A DNA stretch of 63,443 nucleotides from Ignavibacteriaceae bacterium (GTDB taxonomy: Bacteria; Bacteroidota; Ignavibacteria; Ignavibacteriales; Ignavibacteriaceae). The notes beneath the pieces are model-generated. The model made no database searches and had not been told where the DNA came from. It saw only the letters and a program-made list of their open reading frames with translations. Made by a program: the position numbers and the translations under genes. The stretch spans positions 1 to 63,443 of the forward strand of contig JACAFC010000076.1 in the NCBI GenBank assembly GCA_013388515.1, read 5' to 3'. Positions 36,302 to 44,945 of this stretch are shown here, piece after piece; position 1 is the stretch's first letter, and each line of letters starts with the position of its first letter.

Positions 36302-37345
36302 TTACATCTTGTGTTTGAAAAGTTCATGTTTATAATTTATAATTGCTTCAATAAGTTCTTCTGGTCCATCTCTTATAACATCACATGCCGGTAAACCAAA
36401 CTGTTCTTTAATCCTTATTCTTTCATTTTTAGCTGCATCCACAGAAATTTTTTTGGTATACATAGCAAACCCGATTACCTTGCTCGGAAACATCACAGAT
36501 GCTAATTTTTCAATAAGTTTAACTAAAACATCCATTGCTGGAATTTTAATGCCCGGCATATTATTAACAAATTCTCTTCCAACTTCATAGCACATAATCA
36601 TACCGTGAGGCATCGTTCCATGAAGCAATCCAACTGAAACAGGTGAATATCTGGGGTGAGAAATACTACCTTGTCCTTCAATAACTAATATTTCATGATG
36701 TTGATTTTGTAGTACCAATTTTTCTGCAGCTCCATTAATATAATCACCAATTACCGCATCTATAGGAATTCCGTCTCCTTCAATTAAGATTCCTGTTTGG
36801 CCTGTTGCAACAAACTTTGCATCTATACCTCTTTTTTGAAGTGCCCGAGCCAACTCGATTGATGTTACCATTTTACCAAGGCTGCAATCGTTACCAACTG
36901 TTAAAATTCTTAAACAATTTGGATTTATTCCCTCTCTGTTTGCAAGACCTCTTTCATTATTTTTTCGTATATCGGTCAACAAAACGCCATTAGATTTAGC
37001 AGCTAAAACTAAATCGGGATCTTCGCTAATAAATTCATGCCCGCACGAAACCACATTCATTTTCTTGAATATTGCTTGCATCATAATTTCTTTGTACTGT
37101 TTTGGCAGCTTGCCCCCAGGCAGCGCAATAGACATTATTAGAGTATTTGCATCGTCAATATCATCAAGGGAGCCGATTACTGGTAAATTACCCACTCCTA
37201 ATAATTCAAAACTTGTTTTCCCAACATTGTTTCTGTCAAATATAGCTACGACTTCTTTTGGACAATAATAAATTAAATTTCTGGCTGTTTTTGCAGAATG
37301 CGGATTAGAATATCCTTCCGTAAGAGCAACAATTTTTCGAGGCAT
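36302..37345 (-). CDS. DUF1611 (DgcN-like) P-loop protein
   Basis: A 347-residue protein of the DUF1611 family. It has an N-terminal Rossmann-like part (1-150), then a P-loop domain with the characteristic 'GNDCSLGKMVTSIELARAL' (about 171-189), and 'VIEGQGSISHPRYSPVSVGL', a strongly conserved stretch. Some homologues (DgcN) are linked to D-glutamate catabolism together with the DgcA enolase-superfamily racemase; no such partner is adjacent here. Cytosolic, no signal. The stop lies 5 bp from the tRNA-Arg end on the opposite strand. Biochemical role in this organism unknown. Confidence 0.85.
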   Translation of the reverse strand: MPRKIVALTEGYSNPHSAKTARNLIYYCPKEVVAIFDRNNVGKTSFELLGVGNLPVIGSLDDIDDANTLIMSIALPGGKLPKQYKEIMMQAIFKKMNVVSCGHEFISEDPDLVLAAKSNGVLLTDIRKNNERGLANREGINPNCLRILTVGNDCSLGKMVTSIELARALQKRGIDAKFVATGQTGILIEGDGIPIDAVIGDYINGAAEKLVLQNQHHEILVIEGQGSISHPRYSPVSVGLLHGTMPHGMIMCYEVGREFVNNMPGIKIPAMDVLVKLIEKLASVMFPSKVIGFAMYTKKISVDAAKNERIRIKEQFGLPACDVIRDGPEELIEAIINYKHELFKHKM

Positions 37346-37406
37346 AATTTATTTTTTGTTCAAAAATAAACTAAGCATAAGATTTGACAAAATGCAGGGT
37401 TATTTT

Positions 37407-39047
37407 TTATAGCGTAATTGCAGGCAATTGGATTGTGAAGGAAGATCCTTTGCCAAGTTCACTTTCTAATAAAATTTTACCATTTAGCAATTGAATCATT
37501 TTTTGTGAAATAGTTAATCCAAGTCCCGTTCCCTCAAACTGTCTAGTGTGTCCCTCACTTGATTGTCGGAACGGTTCAAAAATTATTTTCTTAGTGGATT
37601 CAGGTATTCCTATTCCAGTATCACAAATTTTTATTTCAAAAATATTTACACCATTGTCCGTCTTAACAGCGGCTGAAATATCTATGCTTCCATATTCAGT
37701 ATACTTAATTGCATTATCAAGCAAATTTGAAATTACCAATTCTAAAATTCTCTCATCCGATTTTATTTTGGTTTCTTCATTTGGAAGTTTGAGGTTAATA
37801 CTCAGATTCTTTTCTTTTGCCTGTTCTTTAAAATTGAATTCTATGTAAGTGAGTAAATCAGAGATATTAATTTCTCTCGTCCGTATTTTTATTCTATCGG
37901 ATTCCAAATCTGAGAGTTCAATAATTGAGTTTAGTGTTTTTAATAATCGTAAACTGGACTTAATTATTTTTGAAGACAACTCTAAGCTGTTCTCATCCAA
38001 AGATTCTTCCTTAATCAATTGCGCAAAACCAATTATTGTGTTTAAAGGTGTTCTTATTTCATGGTTAAGATTACCCAATAGGCGGGTTTTAAAGTTGTTT
38101 ACTTCATTAGCTTTTTCTAAAGCCAGCTTTAACTCAATTTCAAGCTCCTTTTTGTCAGTAATATCTTGTTCGATTGATAAAAAGTGAGTTGGTTCTCCAT
38201 CATCATTTATTATGGGTGCAATTACAGAAGAAGCCCAATACGGTTCACCATTCTTCTTCGTGTTTACAAATTCCCCTTTCCATACGTTACCCGATTTTAT
38301 TGTTTTCCATAAATTCCGATAGACGGAAGGGTTATTAGATTTGTTTCTTAAAATATCTGGAGTTTTACCTAATACTTCAGAGGCTGAATAACCAGTCACT
38401 TCAGTAAATTTTTGATTTACGTATTCTATTGTTCCATCAATATTAGTTAATAAAACGGTGGACGGGCTTTGCTTCACTATTTCCGACAGAATTTTTAATT
38501 CTTTTTCATCTACTTTGCGATCGGAAATCTTGTGAATTGAGATAATAACAAGCTTCTTATTATATCTTTGAATTAGTGATGCATGTATGTCTAAATATAA
38601 AAGACTGCCAGAATTATCAAGCTGTTTAGATTCAAATTTTAAGGAGGAACAAGTCTTTAATAGTTCATCTATTTTGTACTTAAACTTATCTGGTTCTATA
38701 CACAATTCATAAATTGTTCTGCCAATAAATTTGGGCTTATCAAATTTATATAATTTAAATGCTGAATTGTTTGCATGAAGTATGGTGCCGGTTTGAGCAT
38801 CGAATACTAGGAGAGGATCACTTAGATTCTCAAAAAATTCTTGGTATAAATCAAATTCATCTTTCTTTTTTTCTTTAACTAATCTAAAACTTTGGTCGCG
38901 GGTGTTAAGATCGGAAGCCAATTGAGAAAAAGTGTTATCAGAGTCAACTTTACTGTTAACGTTAAAGTATCTTTTATGTTTTTCTTTTATACTTGATCGA
39001 TTCACTCTTAGATTTTTCCCTTTTAGGCTAAATAGGCCCTGTATCAA
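37407..39047 (-). CDS. Soluble PAS-PAS sensor histidine kinase
   Basis: A 546-residue kinase without membrane segments. PAS domain 1 (about 70-180, 'FFENLSDPLLVFDAQTG') and PAS 2 (about 190-305, 'VNQKFTEVTGYSASEVLGKT') are followed by a HisKA domain with the phospho-acceptor in 'LGNLNHEIRTPLNTIIGFA' and a complete HATPase ('SNLLDNAIKYTE', 'CDTGIGIPES', 'GTGLGLTISQ'). The first in-frame start after an upstream stop is TTG at 39047; no early ATG exists. It lies downstream of the stator/receiver genes, after a 308-bp gap, and could be the phosphate donor for those receivers. That link is inferred. Confidence 0.9.
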   Translation of the reverse strand: MIQGLFSLKGKNLRVNRSSIKEKHKRYFNVNSKVDSDNTFSQLASDLNTRDQSFRLVKEKKKDEFDLYQEFFENLSDPLLVFDAQTGTILHANNSAFKLYKFDKPKFIGRTIYELCIEPDKFKYKIDELLKTCSSLKFESKQLDNSGSLLYLDIHASLIQRYNKKLVIISIHKISDRKVDEKELKILSEIVKQSPSTVLLTNIDGTIEYVNQKFTEVTGYSASEVLGKTPDILRNKSNNPSVYRNLWKTIKSGNVWKGEFVNTKKNGEPYWASSVIAPIINDDGEPTHFLSIEQDITDKKELEIELKLALEKANEVNNFKTRLLGNLNHEIRTPLNTIIGFAQLIKEESLDENSLELSSKIIKSSLRLLKTLNSIIELSDLESDRIKIRTREINISDLLTYIEFNFKEQAKEKNLSINLKLPNEETKIKSDERILELVISNLLDNAIKYTEYGSIDISAAVKTDNGVNIFEIKICDTGIGIPESTKKIIFEPFRQSSEGHTRQFEGTGLGLTISQKMIQLLNGKILLESELGKGSSFTIQLPAITL

Positions 39048-39355
39048 AAAACATTACATAATTGTCTCAAAATCTTCAAGTAATGTGCCAGCGGTTTTAA
39101 CATTAAAGAAACCCCGGCTTAAAGCGGCTGTTAAAGGAAAAAAGTTCAAGATGAGTTTTTTATGCAAAATCGAATGAAAATGAAGCCATTTCAGTTTATT
39201 TCTAAACGTATAATCTTTTTTGAAATTAGAAAAACATTTATGGCCGTCTAATTTATTCAAATTTTACATTACTAAAGATAATAATTACATGTTAGCATTA
39301 AACTTGGGAAATATTTTAAATGCGGAGTTATACTTAAAACAAAGGAAATTGACAG
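39048..39355. other. 308-bp intergenic region without recognised gene
   Basis: Between the PAS kinase (start 39047) and the 232-residue unknown (stop 39356). Only short frames that look like chance are present, and no clear hairpin with a T-run was seen. It probably carries the promoter of the kinase and the end of the flagellar transcript. Confidence 0.5.
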
Positions 39356-40039
39356 TTATTTTATACTTGGTTCTGAAAAAACTTGAATGCCAAGAAAGCT
39401 TATTTTAGGTGCTTCAATTCCTAATTCTTTTGATAAACCTTGCGAAGAAGGTAATTGGGGATTGCCCGTTACTTTTTCTAAAAAAAATAAAAGTTTTTTA
39501 TGGATGTCAGATAGTTCTTTCACTAATTCTCTGGTCATGCCTTCAAAAAATATTGGTGAAATTATTGAGGATGAAGACATGTACTCGTTTATATCTTCGA
39601 AGCTAGCAATTCTATTATACAATAATTTTAAGTACACTAATTCAGCCGACTCCATTAAATCCGACAACGAACCTTTAAAGTATTCGAAGTTGAGGTTGAT
39701 TTCATACTTAATATTGCTGGGAACCAGAGTATTTTCATTTTGAATTCTGTACTCAACTACTTCAGAATAATAATCTGGGCCAAATAGTTTTGTAAAAAAC
39801 GAAAAATCTCCTATTGAAAATTCTATCTCCACCATTCCATTGGTGTAGAGTTTAAATTGTTTTAGTTTCCATTTAAGCAGATTGAGGTATTTTACTGCTG
39901 AGGATGAAGAAAATGAATCCGTAACTGTTGTATGGAAATGAACAGCAGAATTTCCTTCTTTAAGATTACTCGCAGCGGTTGGCTTTTCTTTATAAGAAGA
40001 ATTAGCGGAAATATTCTCTATTTTGTTTAACATATCCAT
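39356..40039 (-). CDS. Protein of unknown function at the end of the stator/receiver cluster
   Basis: Not recognised. The frame is open to 40054, but GGAG just upstream favours the ATG at 40039 ('MDMLNKIENISANSSY') or the ATG two codons later, giving about 226-228 residues. The N-terminal 35 residues are Ser/Asn-rich and low complexity, reminiscent of flagellar hook-length or export signals. The rest is mixed alpha/beta, with a long helical stretch ('RELVKELSDIHKKLLFFLEK'). There is no membrane span or signal peptide. It is the last gene of the minus-strand flagellar series, 53 bp after the receiver/DHp gene, so a motility or signalling role is suggested by position only. Confidence 0.65.
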   Translation of the reverse strand: MDMLNKIENISANSSYKEKPTAASNLKEGNSAVHFHTTVTDSFSSSSAVKYLNLLKWKLKQFKLYTNGMVEIEFSIGDFSFFTKLFGPDYYSEVVEYRIQNENTLVPSNIKYEINLNFEYFKGSLSDLMESAELVYLKLLYNRIASFEDINEYMSSSSIISPIFFEGMTRELVKELSDIHKKLLFFLEKVTGNPQLPSSQGLSKELGIEAPKISFLGIQVFSEPSIK

Positions 40040-40092
40040 AGTTCTCCATCTCATTATCGAAAAACATATGGATATTTTTAATACAATGTGAT

Positions 40093-40752
40093 TTAGTCCA
40101 GCTTGATCATTTTACTATCATCTGAATATGTGATCAATTTGGGTTTTTGGAGGTGGGTAAGTTGATTAACTAAAGTTTTTATTCTTTCTAACGATTGTTT
40201 AATCACATCAAAATCCTCGTTTGCGCTTATTTGCTTACCTAATTTGATTTCTTCTTTTATATTTTCTAATGCTAGTGTTAAACTGCTTAATGGATTATTC
40301 AAATTGTGTCCTATAGTACAAGCCAGTTCAACTATCGCCTTGTTGTGTTCAATTGACTTAAGTTCATTTTGGAGATTGAAAATTCTTATCCCCGATCTTA
40401 TTCTAGCAAGTAATTCTTGATTTTCAATTGGCTTTATCAAAAAGTCATCTGCACCAATATCTAAACCGGCTATACGGTCACGCAACGATGATTTTGCAGT
40501 TAAAATAATGTAGTAAATTAATTTATAGTTTTCATCCTGTTTTAGAATATTACATAACTGTAGCCCATCCATTAAAGGCATTGTCCAATCAGCAAGTATT
40601 ACTTTTGGTTGAAAAGTTTTAAGTGCTTGCAATGCCTCTTCTCCATTATTAGAAGTGAGCACTTCGTAACCATTTTTTGTTAATAGTTTTTCGAAAATGT
40701 ACCGAGTGTTCTTTTCGTCTTCAACAACTAATATTTTATCTTTTTCGTTCAA
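40093..40752 (-). CDS. Response-regulator receiver fused to a stand-alone DHp (HisKA-like) helix pair, no ATPase domain
   Basis: A 219-residue protein. Residues 1-122 are a CheY-like receiver with phospho-acceptor Asp55 ('VILADWTMPLMDG') and Lys107 ('FLIKPIE'). After a coiled linker comes a histidine-kinase dimerisation segment ('ELACTIGHNLNNPLSSLTLA', His149), then a second helix ending at residue 219 ('LVNQLTHLQKPKLITYSD'). The HATPase domain that normally follows is absent. It could act as a phosphotransfer or docking protein. The start is TTG at 40752, overlapping the stop of the preceding receiver gene. It lies in the stator cluster. Confidence 0.85.
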   Translation of the reverse strand: MNEKDKILVVEDEKNTRYIFEKLLTKNGYEVLTSNNGEEALQALKTFQPKVILADWTMPLMDGLQLCNILKQDENYKLIYYIILTAKSSLRDRIAGLDIGADDFLIKPIENQELLARIRSGIRIFNLQNELKSIEHNKAIVELACTIGHNLNNPLSSLTLALENIKEEIKLGKQISANEDFDVIKQSLERIKTLVNQLTHLQKPKLITYSDDSKMIKLD

Positions 40753-41141
40753 TTTGAAATTAGACTATTTATTTTTTCAACAAATTCAGAATAATTGGCA
40801 ATCGGTTTTGTTATCCAAATATCTTTTGAGCCGGTTACGTTTAAAAAGTCTTTCTGTTGTGTAATAGAATGAGCAGTTACTAAAACAACAGGCACATTTT
40901 CATATTTTTTAATTTGCTTAATAATTTTTAATAATGCCAGACCATTGATTTGCTTTCCATTAAGATAAGTATTGTTCAGGTTTATATCCAGAACAATAAT
41001 ACTTATAGGTTCTTTTTGAAGGTACTCAATTATTTTTTCTCCATCATCGGAGATAAAAGTTTCAAAACCATGCTTCTTAAAAAGAATTGAGTAAAATTGC
41101 CGCATGAGGTTATCATCTTCGACAATTAAGATGTTTTTCAT
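40749..41141 (-). CDS. Single-domain response regulator (CheY-like)
   Basis: A 130-residue receiver. Acidic pocket 'VEDD' (residues 7-10), phospho-acceptor Asp52 ('IIVLDINLN'), Thr/Ser switch near 'VLVTAHS' and Lys in 'WITKPIA'. A small insertion after the Asp ('NNTYLNGKQINGLALL') lengthens the beta3-alpha3 loop. There is no output domain. It overlaps motB by 4 bp (ATGA) and the receiver/DHp gene on the other side, so it is coexpressed with stators. It may bind the motor switch or act as a relay; which one cannot be decided. Confidence 0.88.
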   Translation of the reverse strand: MKNILIVEDDNLMRQFYSILFKKHGFETFISDDGEKIIEYLQKEPISIIVLDINLNNTYLNGKQINGLALLKIIKQIKKYENVPVVLVTAHSITQQKDFLNVTGSKDIWITKPIANYSEFVEKINSLISN

Positions 41142-41917
41142 GAGGGATCGTCGCTTGCAAATTTTATAGTAACACTTATTCTTCTGTTAACAAGATTGTA
41201 AGGATCTGTTTTATCTAACAGCCTTGAATCAGCATATCCCCTTACTTCATCAATTTGAGTAGTATTTAATCCGCCGGATATAAGTACTCTTCTTGCTGAA
41301 TTTGCTCTATCACAGCTAAGTTCAAAGTTTGAGTAATTTGTTTTTTCGTTGCTATAAGGCCGGGAATCTGTGTGTCCTTCGATTATTATTTTATTGGGAA
41401 TAGTAGATAGATTGTTTCCAAGTGTTTCTAAAAGTTTTCTTGCTTCGTTCTTTAGTTCGGATGTTCCAATTTCAAAAAAAACAGCATCGTTGGATTCAGT
41501 CATTTCAATTCTTAAACCCTCCTTAACAATTTCAACCTTAACTTGATTTGTAAGCTTTGCGAATTCAGAATTTTCGGATAGTTCGTCAAGAATTTGATCT
41601 CCCATTTCTTTCAAACGATTTATTTCTTCTTGGCGATCTTTGATTTTTTTCACCACCTGATTAGCCGAATCGGAAGGCATTATACCTGAGCCTTCGAATA
41701 AGAATTTACTTTTGGTTGAAAATCCAACCGGGTCTTTAAAATACCCAGCTACTCCCTGTACAATTTTTTGATCTTGACCAAGAACCCAAAGTACAATAAA
41801 AAGAGCCATCATTGCAGTTACAAAATCGGCGTAGGCAACCTTCCATGCGCCGCCATGGTGGCCTTCATGTTTTTTGCCCTTCTTAACAATAATTATATTA
41901 TTTTCACCGTTTTTCAT
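41138..41917 (-). CDS. motB: Flagellar motor stator protein MotB (set 1)
   Basis: The ATG at 41917, one base after the motA stop, gives 259 residues; the frame is open upstream into motA. The N-terminal 'HHGGAWKVAYADFVTAMMAL' holds the ion-binding Asp31 at the start of the single membrane span. A plug/linker follows ('GYFKDPVGFSTKSKF') and then the OmpA-like peptidoglycan-binding domain (about 145-255, 'IIIEGHTDSRPYSNEKTNY'). With MotA it forms the ion channel that turns the flagellum. A second pair lies at 44130-45580. Confidence 0.92.
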   Translation of the reverse strand: MKNGENNIIIVKKGKKHEGHHGGAWKVAYADFVTAMMALFIVLWVLGQDQKIVQGVAGYFKDPVGFSTKSKFLFEGSGIMPSDSANQVVKKIKDRQEEINRLKEMGDQILDELSENSEFAKLTNQVKVEIVKEGLRIEMTESNDAVFFEIGTSELKNEARKLLETLGNNLSTIPNKIIIEGHTDSRPYSNEKTNYSNFELSCDRANSARRVLISGGLNTTQIDEVRGYADSRLLDKTDPYNLVNRRISVTIKFASDDPS

Positions 41918-41918
41918 C

Positions 41919-42776
41919 TTATTCAGTTTTACCGCGCATGTAATTTTCCAATTCAGAAAAAGTTGGGCGCTCATCAGAGAAAATAGTTCTTCGAGCCATT
42001 TCAACGGCAATAATAGGGGGGTTGCCTTTTGCGTAAGCAACTATACAAGTTTTTATTGTTAGAAGGTAACGAATTTTATGTTCTAACCCGACTTCTAAGT
42101 TTGTACTCATTGGGCCAACAAATCCATACGCTATTAAAACACCTAAAAAAGTTCCTACTAAAGCTGCAGCTACGTGCATACCTACATATGCTGCTCCTTT
42201 GTCTATTGAACTCATAGTTACTATAATACCTAAAACAGCCGCAACAATTCCAAGCCCAGGAAATGAATCGCCCACCTTACTTATTGCGTTAATTACGGGT
42301 TTTGATTCTACTTCAACAGTTTCAATTTCTGTATCAATTAATCCTTCAAGTTCATGCGGTGGTACACCACCGGACAACATGACTTTCATTGTATCGCTGA
42401 AAAAGGTTTTGGCCAAATCATTTCCTAAAAACTTTTTACTTTTAGAAAGTATATCACTTTCTTGGGGATTTTCAATATGCTTTTCGATGGCCAGCAAACC
42501 ATCCCTTTGAGCAACTAAAAACAAATCGTTAAAAGCCTTAAGCAGCTCGAGGTAATCTTGCTTTGAATAGTGTTCGCTTTTAAATAGTTGGGGGATTGAT
42601 TTAAATATTTTTTTAAGTAAGCTTAATGGTGATGAAATTAGCAAACTGCCAAGTGCTGCACCAATAATGGTAACAAATTCTGATGGTTGGATTAATAACA
42701 CTAAATTTCCATGAGCCATGGTGAATCCACCGATAACGGCAGCAATGACAACCACAATTCCAATTATTACGAACAT
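41919..42776 (-). CDS. motA: Flagellar motor stator protein MotA (set 1)
   Basis: The ATG at 42776, behind GGAG and one base after the preceding stop, gives the classical MotA start 'MFVIIGIVVVIAAVIGGFTM' (285 residues); the frame extends 13 codons upstream without support. Four membrane segments are visible (1-20, 35-50, about 155-175, 190-210), with the cytoplasmic loop between TM2 and TM3 and the conserved 'GLGIVAAVLGIIVTM' in TM3. The C-terminal tail ends in 'RPTFSELENYMRGKTE'. It generates torque on FliG together with MotB. Confidence 0.93.
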   Translation of the reverse strand: MFVIIGIVVVIAAVIGGFTMAHGNLVLLIQPSEFVTIIGAALGSLLISSPLSLLKKIFKSIPQLFKSEHYSKQDYLELLKAFNDLFLVAQRDGLLAIEKHIENPQESDILSKSKKFLGNDLAKTFFSDTMKVMLSGGVPPHELEGLIDTEIETVEVESKPVINAISKVGDSFPGLGIVAAVLGIIVTMSSIDKGAAYVGMHVAAALVGTFLGVLIAYGFVGPMSTNLEVGLEHKIRYLLTIKTCIVAYAKGNPPIIAVEMARRTIFSDERPTFSELENYMRGKTE

Positions 42777-42777
42777 T

Positions 42778-43491
42778 TTAATTCTCCAAATCGATGGTAT
42801 AATCTTTTTTGTCAACTACTAAGAATAATTTTTCGCAGTCCCTTATTATAGTATTCCAATCTACTTCATTATTTGCCAAAGTATATTCAACTTTTCTGCT
42901 AATGTCTGTAACCTGGGGAAAACCAACTGTACTACCAATTCCTTTCAATTCGTGAAAAATATTTTTCAATTTTAATTTGTTCCTTTGACCAACCAGATCA
43001 ATTATATTCTTTTTTTGTAATGGAAAGGAATCTAAAAACATTTTTTGCAGATCGTTCTTAATATCATCATCATCTGATGAGTATAATACCAACGACTTCT
43101 CTGATTCTTTTATATTACAATCCAGCAATTCATTAACAGCTTTTATAAGATCGTTTTCCTTAAATGGTTTATTCAATATTTTGTCAGCACCAGCTTCCAT
43201 AGCAGCTAGTACATTTGTTTTGTTTATATTTGCACTTAGCACCAGGATTGGTATTCTTTTTAATTCTTCCAATATTTTAATTACCTGAAGCATTTTAATG
43301 CCATCCAAATTGGGCATAAGTATATCCACAATTATTAGGCTTGGTTTGTGCAATAAAGCTTTTTGTATTCCTTCTAATCCATCTATGCACGAAATAATTT
43401 CGCATCCGCAGCCTTGCAGTAAATTTGTTAACGATGTTCTTACTATTTCGCTATCATCAACAACTAATATTACTGGTGAATGGGTTTGCAT
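42778..43491 (-). CDS. Response regulator with C-terminal Hpt domain
   Basis: A 237-residue protein. The receiver (1-122) has phospho-acceptor Asp56 ('IIVDILMPNLDG') and Lys108 ('KILNKPFKE'). The C-terminal part (about 145-235) is a histidine phosphotransfer four-helix bundle with the typical 'IFHELKGIGSTVGF' motif; His180 is the expected phospho-acceptor. Such receiver-Hpt fusions pass phosphate between kinases and other receivers. It lies one base upstream of motA and 5 bp after csrA in the same direction. Together with the other receivers in this cluster it suggests a phosphorelay tied to motor genes. Confidence 0.88.
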   Translation of the reverse strand: MQTHSPVILVVDDSEIVRTSLTNLLQGCGCEIISCIDGLEGIQKALLHKPSLIIVDILMPNLDGIKMLQVIKILEELKRIPILVLSANINKTNVLAAMEAGADKILNKPFKENDLIKAVNELLDCNIKESEKSLVLYSSDDDDIKNDLQKMFLDSFPLQKKNIIDLVGQRNKLKLKNIFHELKGIGSTVGFPQVTDISRKVEYTLANNEVDWNTIIRDCEKLFLVVDKKDYTIDLEN

Positions 43492-43496
43492 TTTAC

Positions 43497-43733
43497 TTAA
43501 CTGATCTTTTTAATTTTCAATTTTGCCAAATCTTCAGGTTTTTCTTTACTTAAAAGCGATGATTGCATAGATACTTCTTTTATTTTTTCGTACAATTCAG
43601 CACGTACTATCTGAATTCCTTTTGGTGCTTCTATGCCTAACTTTACACTGTTTTCCGAAATTGAAATTACTTTTATAATAATTTCACTATCGATTTTTAT
43701 TTCTTCATTTAGTTTTCTTGTAAGTATTAGCAT
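43497..43733 (-). CDS. csrA: Carbon storage regulator CsrA
   Basis: The ATG at 43733, one base after the fliW stop, gives 78 residues starting 'MLILTRKLNEEIKI', the universal CsrA start; the longer open frame overlaps fliW and is not needed. The core RNA-binding motif 'LGIEAPKGIQIVRAELYEKI' is complete. The ~20-residue Lys-rich C-terminal extension ('LAKLKIKKIS') is longer than in E. coli CsrA. It binds GGA-containing mRNA leaders and is antagonised by FliW, encoded just upstream, in a known flagellin feedback circuit. Confidence 0.95.
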   Translation of the reverse strand: MLILTRKLNEEIKIDSEIIIKVISISENSVKLGIEAPKGIQIVRAELYEKIKEVSMQSSLLSKEKPEDLAKLKIKKIS

Positions 43734-43734
43734 A

Positions 43735-44121
43735 TTATTTATCTTCCACAAACAATCTGTAATCGATAGAGTATTTATCATTGTCGATAATTTTTTGCAC
43801 ACCAGATTTGCTGTTTTGATTTATATAAATTGGTGCTTTAAGATTTATTGTAATCTCTGTAGGAATCCTGCTCATCTTTACTATCCCGAAGGGTTCAAAT
43901 TCTTCCATTTCAGGATAATCCTTGTCAATTACTTTTAAGCCAACAAGAGGAAAAGCGATTTCCGGTTCATCAACTGAATTAAGCCAATAAAACAAGTCAT
44001 TTTCAGTTTTAATGAATAAATATCTTTTTAGGTTCTCAAACCCGAAAAGTCCTTCAGGAATTTTCAAAATCCGATCTTCTGTAAATTCCACTTCTCCAAA
44101 TTGATAGGTATTTATTTTCAT
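43735..44121 (-). CDS. fliW: Flagellar assembly factor FliW
   Basis: A 128-residue protein with the conserved starts 'GEVEFTEDRILKIPEGLFGF' and later 'PIYINQNSKSGVQKI'. FliW binds either flagellin or CsrA and so couples flagellin level to CsrA-controlled translation. It is directly followed by csrA (one-base gap) as in many bacteria. A GGGAA precedes the ATG. It lies 8 bp after motB of set 2. Confidence 0.93.
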   Translation of the reverse strand: MKINTYQFGEVEFTEDRILKIPEGLFGFENLKRYLFIKTENDLFYWLNSVDEPEIAFPLVGLKVIDKDYPEMEEFEPFGIVKMSRIPTEITINLKAPIYINQNSKSGVQKIIDNDKYSIDYRLFVEDK

Positions 44122-44129
44122 ATTCCCTG

Positions 44130-44945
44130 CTATTTAATTATTACGATATCAACTCTTCTATTAGAAGACCTGCCGCTTGGTGTTTCATTTGAATCAATAG
44201 GTTTATATTCTGAAAAACCAACAATGGATACCTTGTCAGGCGACAAATTTTCTGTATTAATAAGATAGTATGCTGTATTTAAAGCTCTTGCAACAGACAA
44301 ATGCCAATTGGATGGAAATACCGCATTGTTTATAGGAACATTATCTGTATGACCTTCTACGCGAATATCGTTAGGAAGTTTTCGCAATATTGAAGCCAAT
44401 TGATTTAGCACAACTAATGATCCTTTTTTAAGATCAGCACTGCCGGAAGGGAATACAATTTCTTCTAATATATGAATTGTTATTCCCCTTTCATTTTCTT
44501 CTAATTTAATACTGCTGGAATAATTGTTCTCATCAATAAGTTCTTGAATATCTTTTTTCAAATTTTCATATGGCGCAGCTAAATTTTCTAAGTTTTTAAC
44601 ACTTACTTTATTAACATTTGTTACACTTCCATTAAAAACATTTCCAATTGCGCCAAGTACATTTTCATACTTTTGCAAGTCAAGATTTGAAGAAGTGTAA
44701 AGCATAATGAATAACCCGAGCAGAAGGGTTATTAAATCCGCATATGTTATAAGATATCTGTCCTTTTCTGATGACTCAGTAAAGGGAGATTCCTCATGTT
44801 CATCTATCGGATTACTTCTTCTTGCTCTCTTTGTGGAAGCATGCTTACTAAGCGGGATTTCACCAAGGCCGGTATTTCTCCGCTTTGTAAAGCCAATACT
44901 CCCTGCAATGAGAGTTCCATCATTTGTTTTTCTTCCTGATGACAT
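44130..44945 (-). CDS. motB: Flagellar stator protein MotB (set 2), with long overlap into motA
   Basis: A MotB/OmpA-family protein. 'RYLITYADLITLLLGLFIML' holds the ion-binding Asp70 in the membrane span; the OmpA-like domain is at about 150-270 ('DIRVEGHTDNVPINNAVFP'). The only upstream ATG (44945) lies inside motA, giving a 142-bp overlap and a 47-residue Ser/Lys/Arg-rich extension ('MSSGRKTNDG'). No ATG, GTG or TTG exists nearer the motA stop; an ATA overlaps that stop. The true start is therefore uncertain: real overlap, rare start codon or sequence error. Confidence 0.85.
   Translation of the reverse strand: MSSGRKTNDGTLIAGSIGFTKRRNTGLGEIPLSKHASTKRARRSNPIDEHEESPFTESSEKDRYLITYADLITLLLGLFIMLYTSSNLDLQKYENVLGAIGNVFNGSVTNVNKVSVKNLENLAAPYENLKKDIQELIDENNYSSSIKLEENERGITIHILEEIVFPSGSADLKKGSLVVLNQLASILRKLPNDIRVEGHTDNVPINNAVFPSNWHLSVARALNTAYYLINTENLSPDKVSIVGFSEYKPIDSNETPSGRSSNRRVDIVIIK

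Noticed and set aside
39054-39260. 68-codon minus-strand frame in the gap before the PAS kinase
   Set aside because: No ribosome site, unusual composition and no recognisable features.
41138-42776. MotA/MotB set 1 considered as ExbB/TolQ-type energiser
   Set aside because: MotA has four spans with the large loop between TM2 and TM3, and MotB has a typical OmpA-like peptidoglycan-binding domain.
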